NCBI GenBank assembly: GCA_964648465.1
Contig: CAZYMU010000009.1
Coordinates: forward strand, 18,958 to 82,957
Direction of reading: 5' to 3'
DNA: 64,000 bases
DNA from: Aminicenans sp964648465
GTDB taxonomy: Bacteria > Acidobacteriota > Aminicenantia > Aminicenantales > Aminicenantaceae
Every line of letters begins with the position of its first letter. Position 1 is the first letter of the stretch. Position numbers and translations under genes: made by a program. This document shows, piece after piece, positions 63,514-64,000 of the stretch. The notes below the pieces were generated by a model. It was not told the DNA's origin. It searched no databases and saw only the letters and a list, made by a program, of their open reading frames with translations.

Positions 63514-64000
63514 CTTGAATAATCAATGTGGAGGTAGGTTATTCATGAAAATTACTGATAATAGATTTGGATAAGATAAATTTGAGGGCATGTTTGCGCT
63601 CCACTAAGATTTTTAACGCCATTTCCTCCCCGATCTTCTTGGCTCTGCTGGAACTCCGCATGTTTATCTTAAGCAACGCCACAATGTCCGCGAGCCATCA
63701 TTAACACCGCCCTTTTGATTATACAGTGCTCACACATCCATCAGGCCCGACTTTGTCGGGTTCCCTCGAAGATCGACTCAGAAAGGCTAAATCTTTCAAT
63801 GTCGCTTCCTCCATCCCCTCAAATTCATTTGCTTTGACTAGCATATTTCATCAAGGTTAAATAATGGTATCGGCATTCTTTATGAATAATTCAGGAGGAC
63901 GTGGATTATTCACGAGTCAAGCTTGCTGCAGATGCGAGGCACAGTGCATGAAGTTGTGGTCCTTCACCACGAATGCGCTGTAACGAAGCAGATCAGGCTG
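63514..64000 (-). repeat. Dispersed repeat, copy D (complex, runs off the window)
   Basis: Left part (63541-63840) is the reverse complement of the second module of copy B, including hairpin CCCGAC-TTT-GTCGGG (63746-63760). A + strand copy of the first module then starts at about 63866 (TCGGCATTCTTTATGAATAA), with stem ACAGTGCAT (63941-63949) and ATGCGCTGT (63973-63981), to the window edge. The two parts are in opposite orientations. Confidence 0.75.

Overview
The window is AT-rich bacterial chromosome with dense, mostly operonic genes. TonB-dependent receptors with an N-terminal carboxypeptidase-regulatory domain, a sulfatase-fold/TPR protein, a GWxTD-type protein, a secretin and a full type IV pilus (T4P) machine indicate a diderm (outer-membrane) organism. 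The oxygen-sensitive class III ribonucleotide reductase suggests an anaerobe. This mix resembles Acidobacteriota/Candidatus Aminicenantes-like genomes. That placement is an inference from gene content, not from a marker phylogeny.

Layout. (1) 1-10.7 kb, envelope and degradation genes: an M19 dipeptidase cut by the window edge, a sulfatase-fold TPR protein, a TonB receptor, then a divergent GWxTD/TPR gene pair and a VTT membrane protein. (2) 10.7-18.5 kb: an MFS transporter, a membrane protein with a degenerate HD-GYP domain, the nrdD / glutaredoxin-like / nrdG / dut nucleotide operon behind tandem NrdR-like boxes, a HAD hydrolase and a lipoprotein. (3) 18.6-26.9 kb: a FecR/DUF6600 protein with a long Ser/Arg tail, a conserved 65-aa protein, a candidate small RNA, a metallophosphoesterase, and an ABC exporter pair, TPR protein and prepilin peptidase in one run. 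(4) 27-33.6 kb: a minor-pilin operon (FimT, PilV, PilW, PilX, PilY1-like) with a convincing sigma-54 promoter. (5) 34-39.4 kb: a GT-C-like membrane glycosyltransferase with asnB, then tilS and a CAT-anticodon tRNA. (6) 39.4-51.8 kb: pilC-pilB-pilM-pilN-pilO-pilP-pilQ and a PilS/PilR-like kinase and sigma-54 activator. (7) 51.8-63.5 kb: an M1-type peptidase and a housekeeping run (M50 protease, trpS, scpA, scpB, ispH, rpsA, HU, HIT, ppiD-like).

The genes form one visible circuit. The sigma-54 activator at 50.4 kb is the natural candidate to act on the -24/-12 promoter and paired inverted TGTCATTGATA sites in front of the minor pilins. Further -24/-12 matches precede the TonB receptor, the DUF6600 gene and, more weakly, the M1 peptidase. 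The partner kinase contains a 12-G homopolymer in its coding sequence, a possible on/off switch. Major pilin, PilT and rpoN are not in the window.

The most unusual element is a dispersed intergenic repeat family (9.7, 21.0, 54.6, 61.3 and 63.5 kb, with short remnants at 16.9, 22.2 and 39.25 kb). It has ends of the form CCTGRATTATTCA and an internal hairpin whose paired bases change together between copies. One copy is flanked by CTAA direct repeats, and another supplies the last codons and stop of a HIT-family gene.
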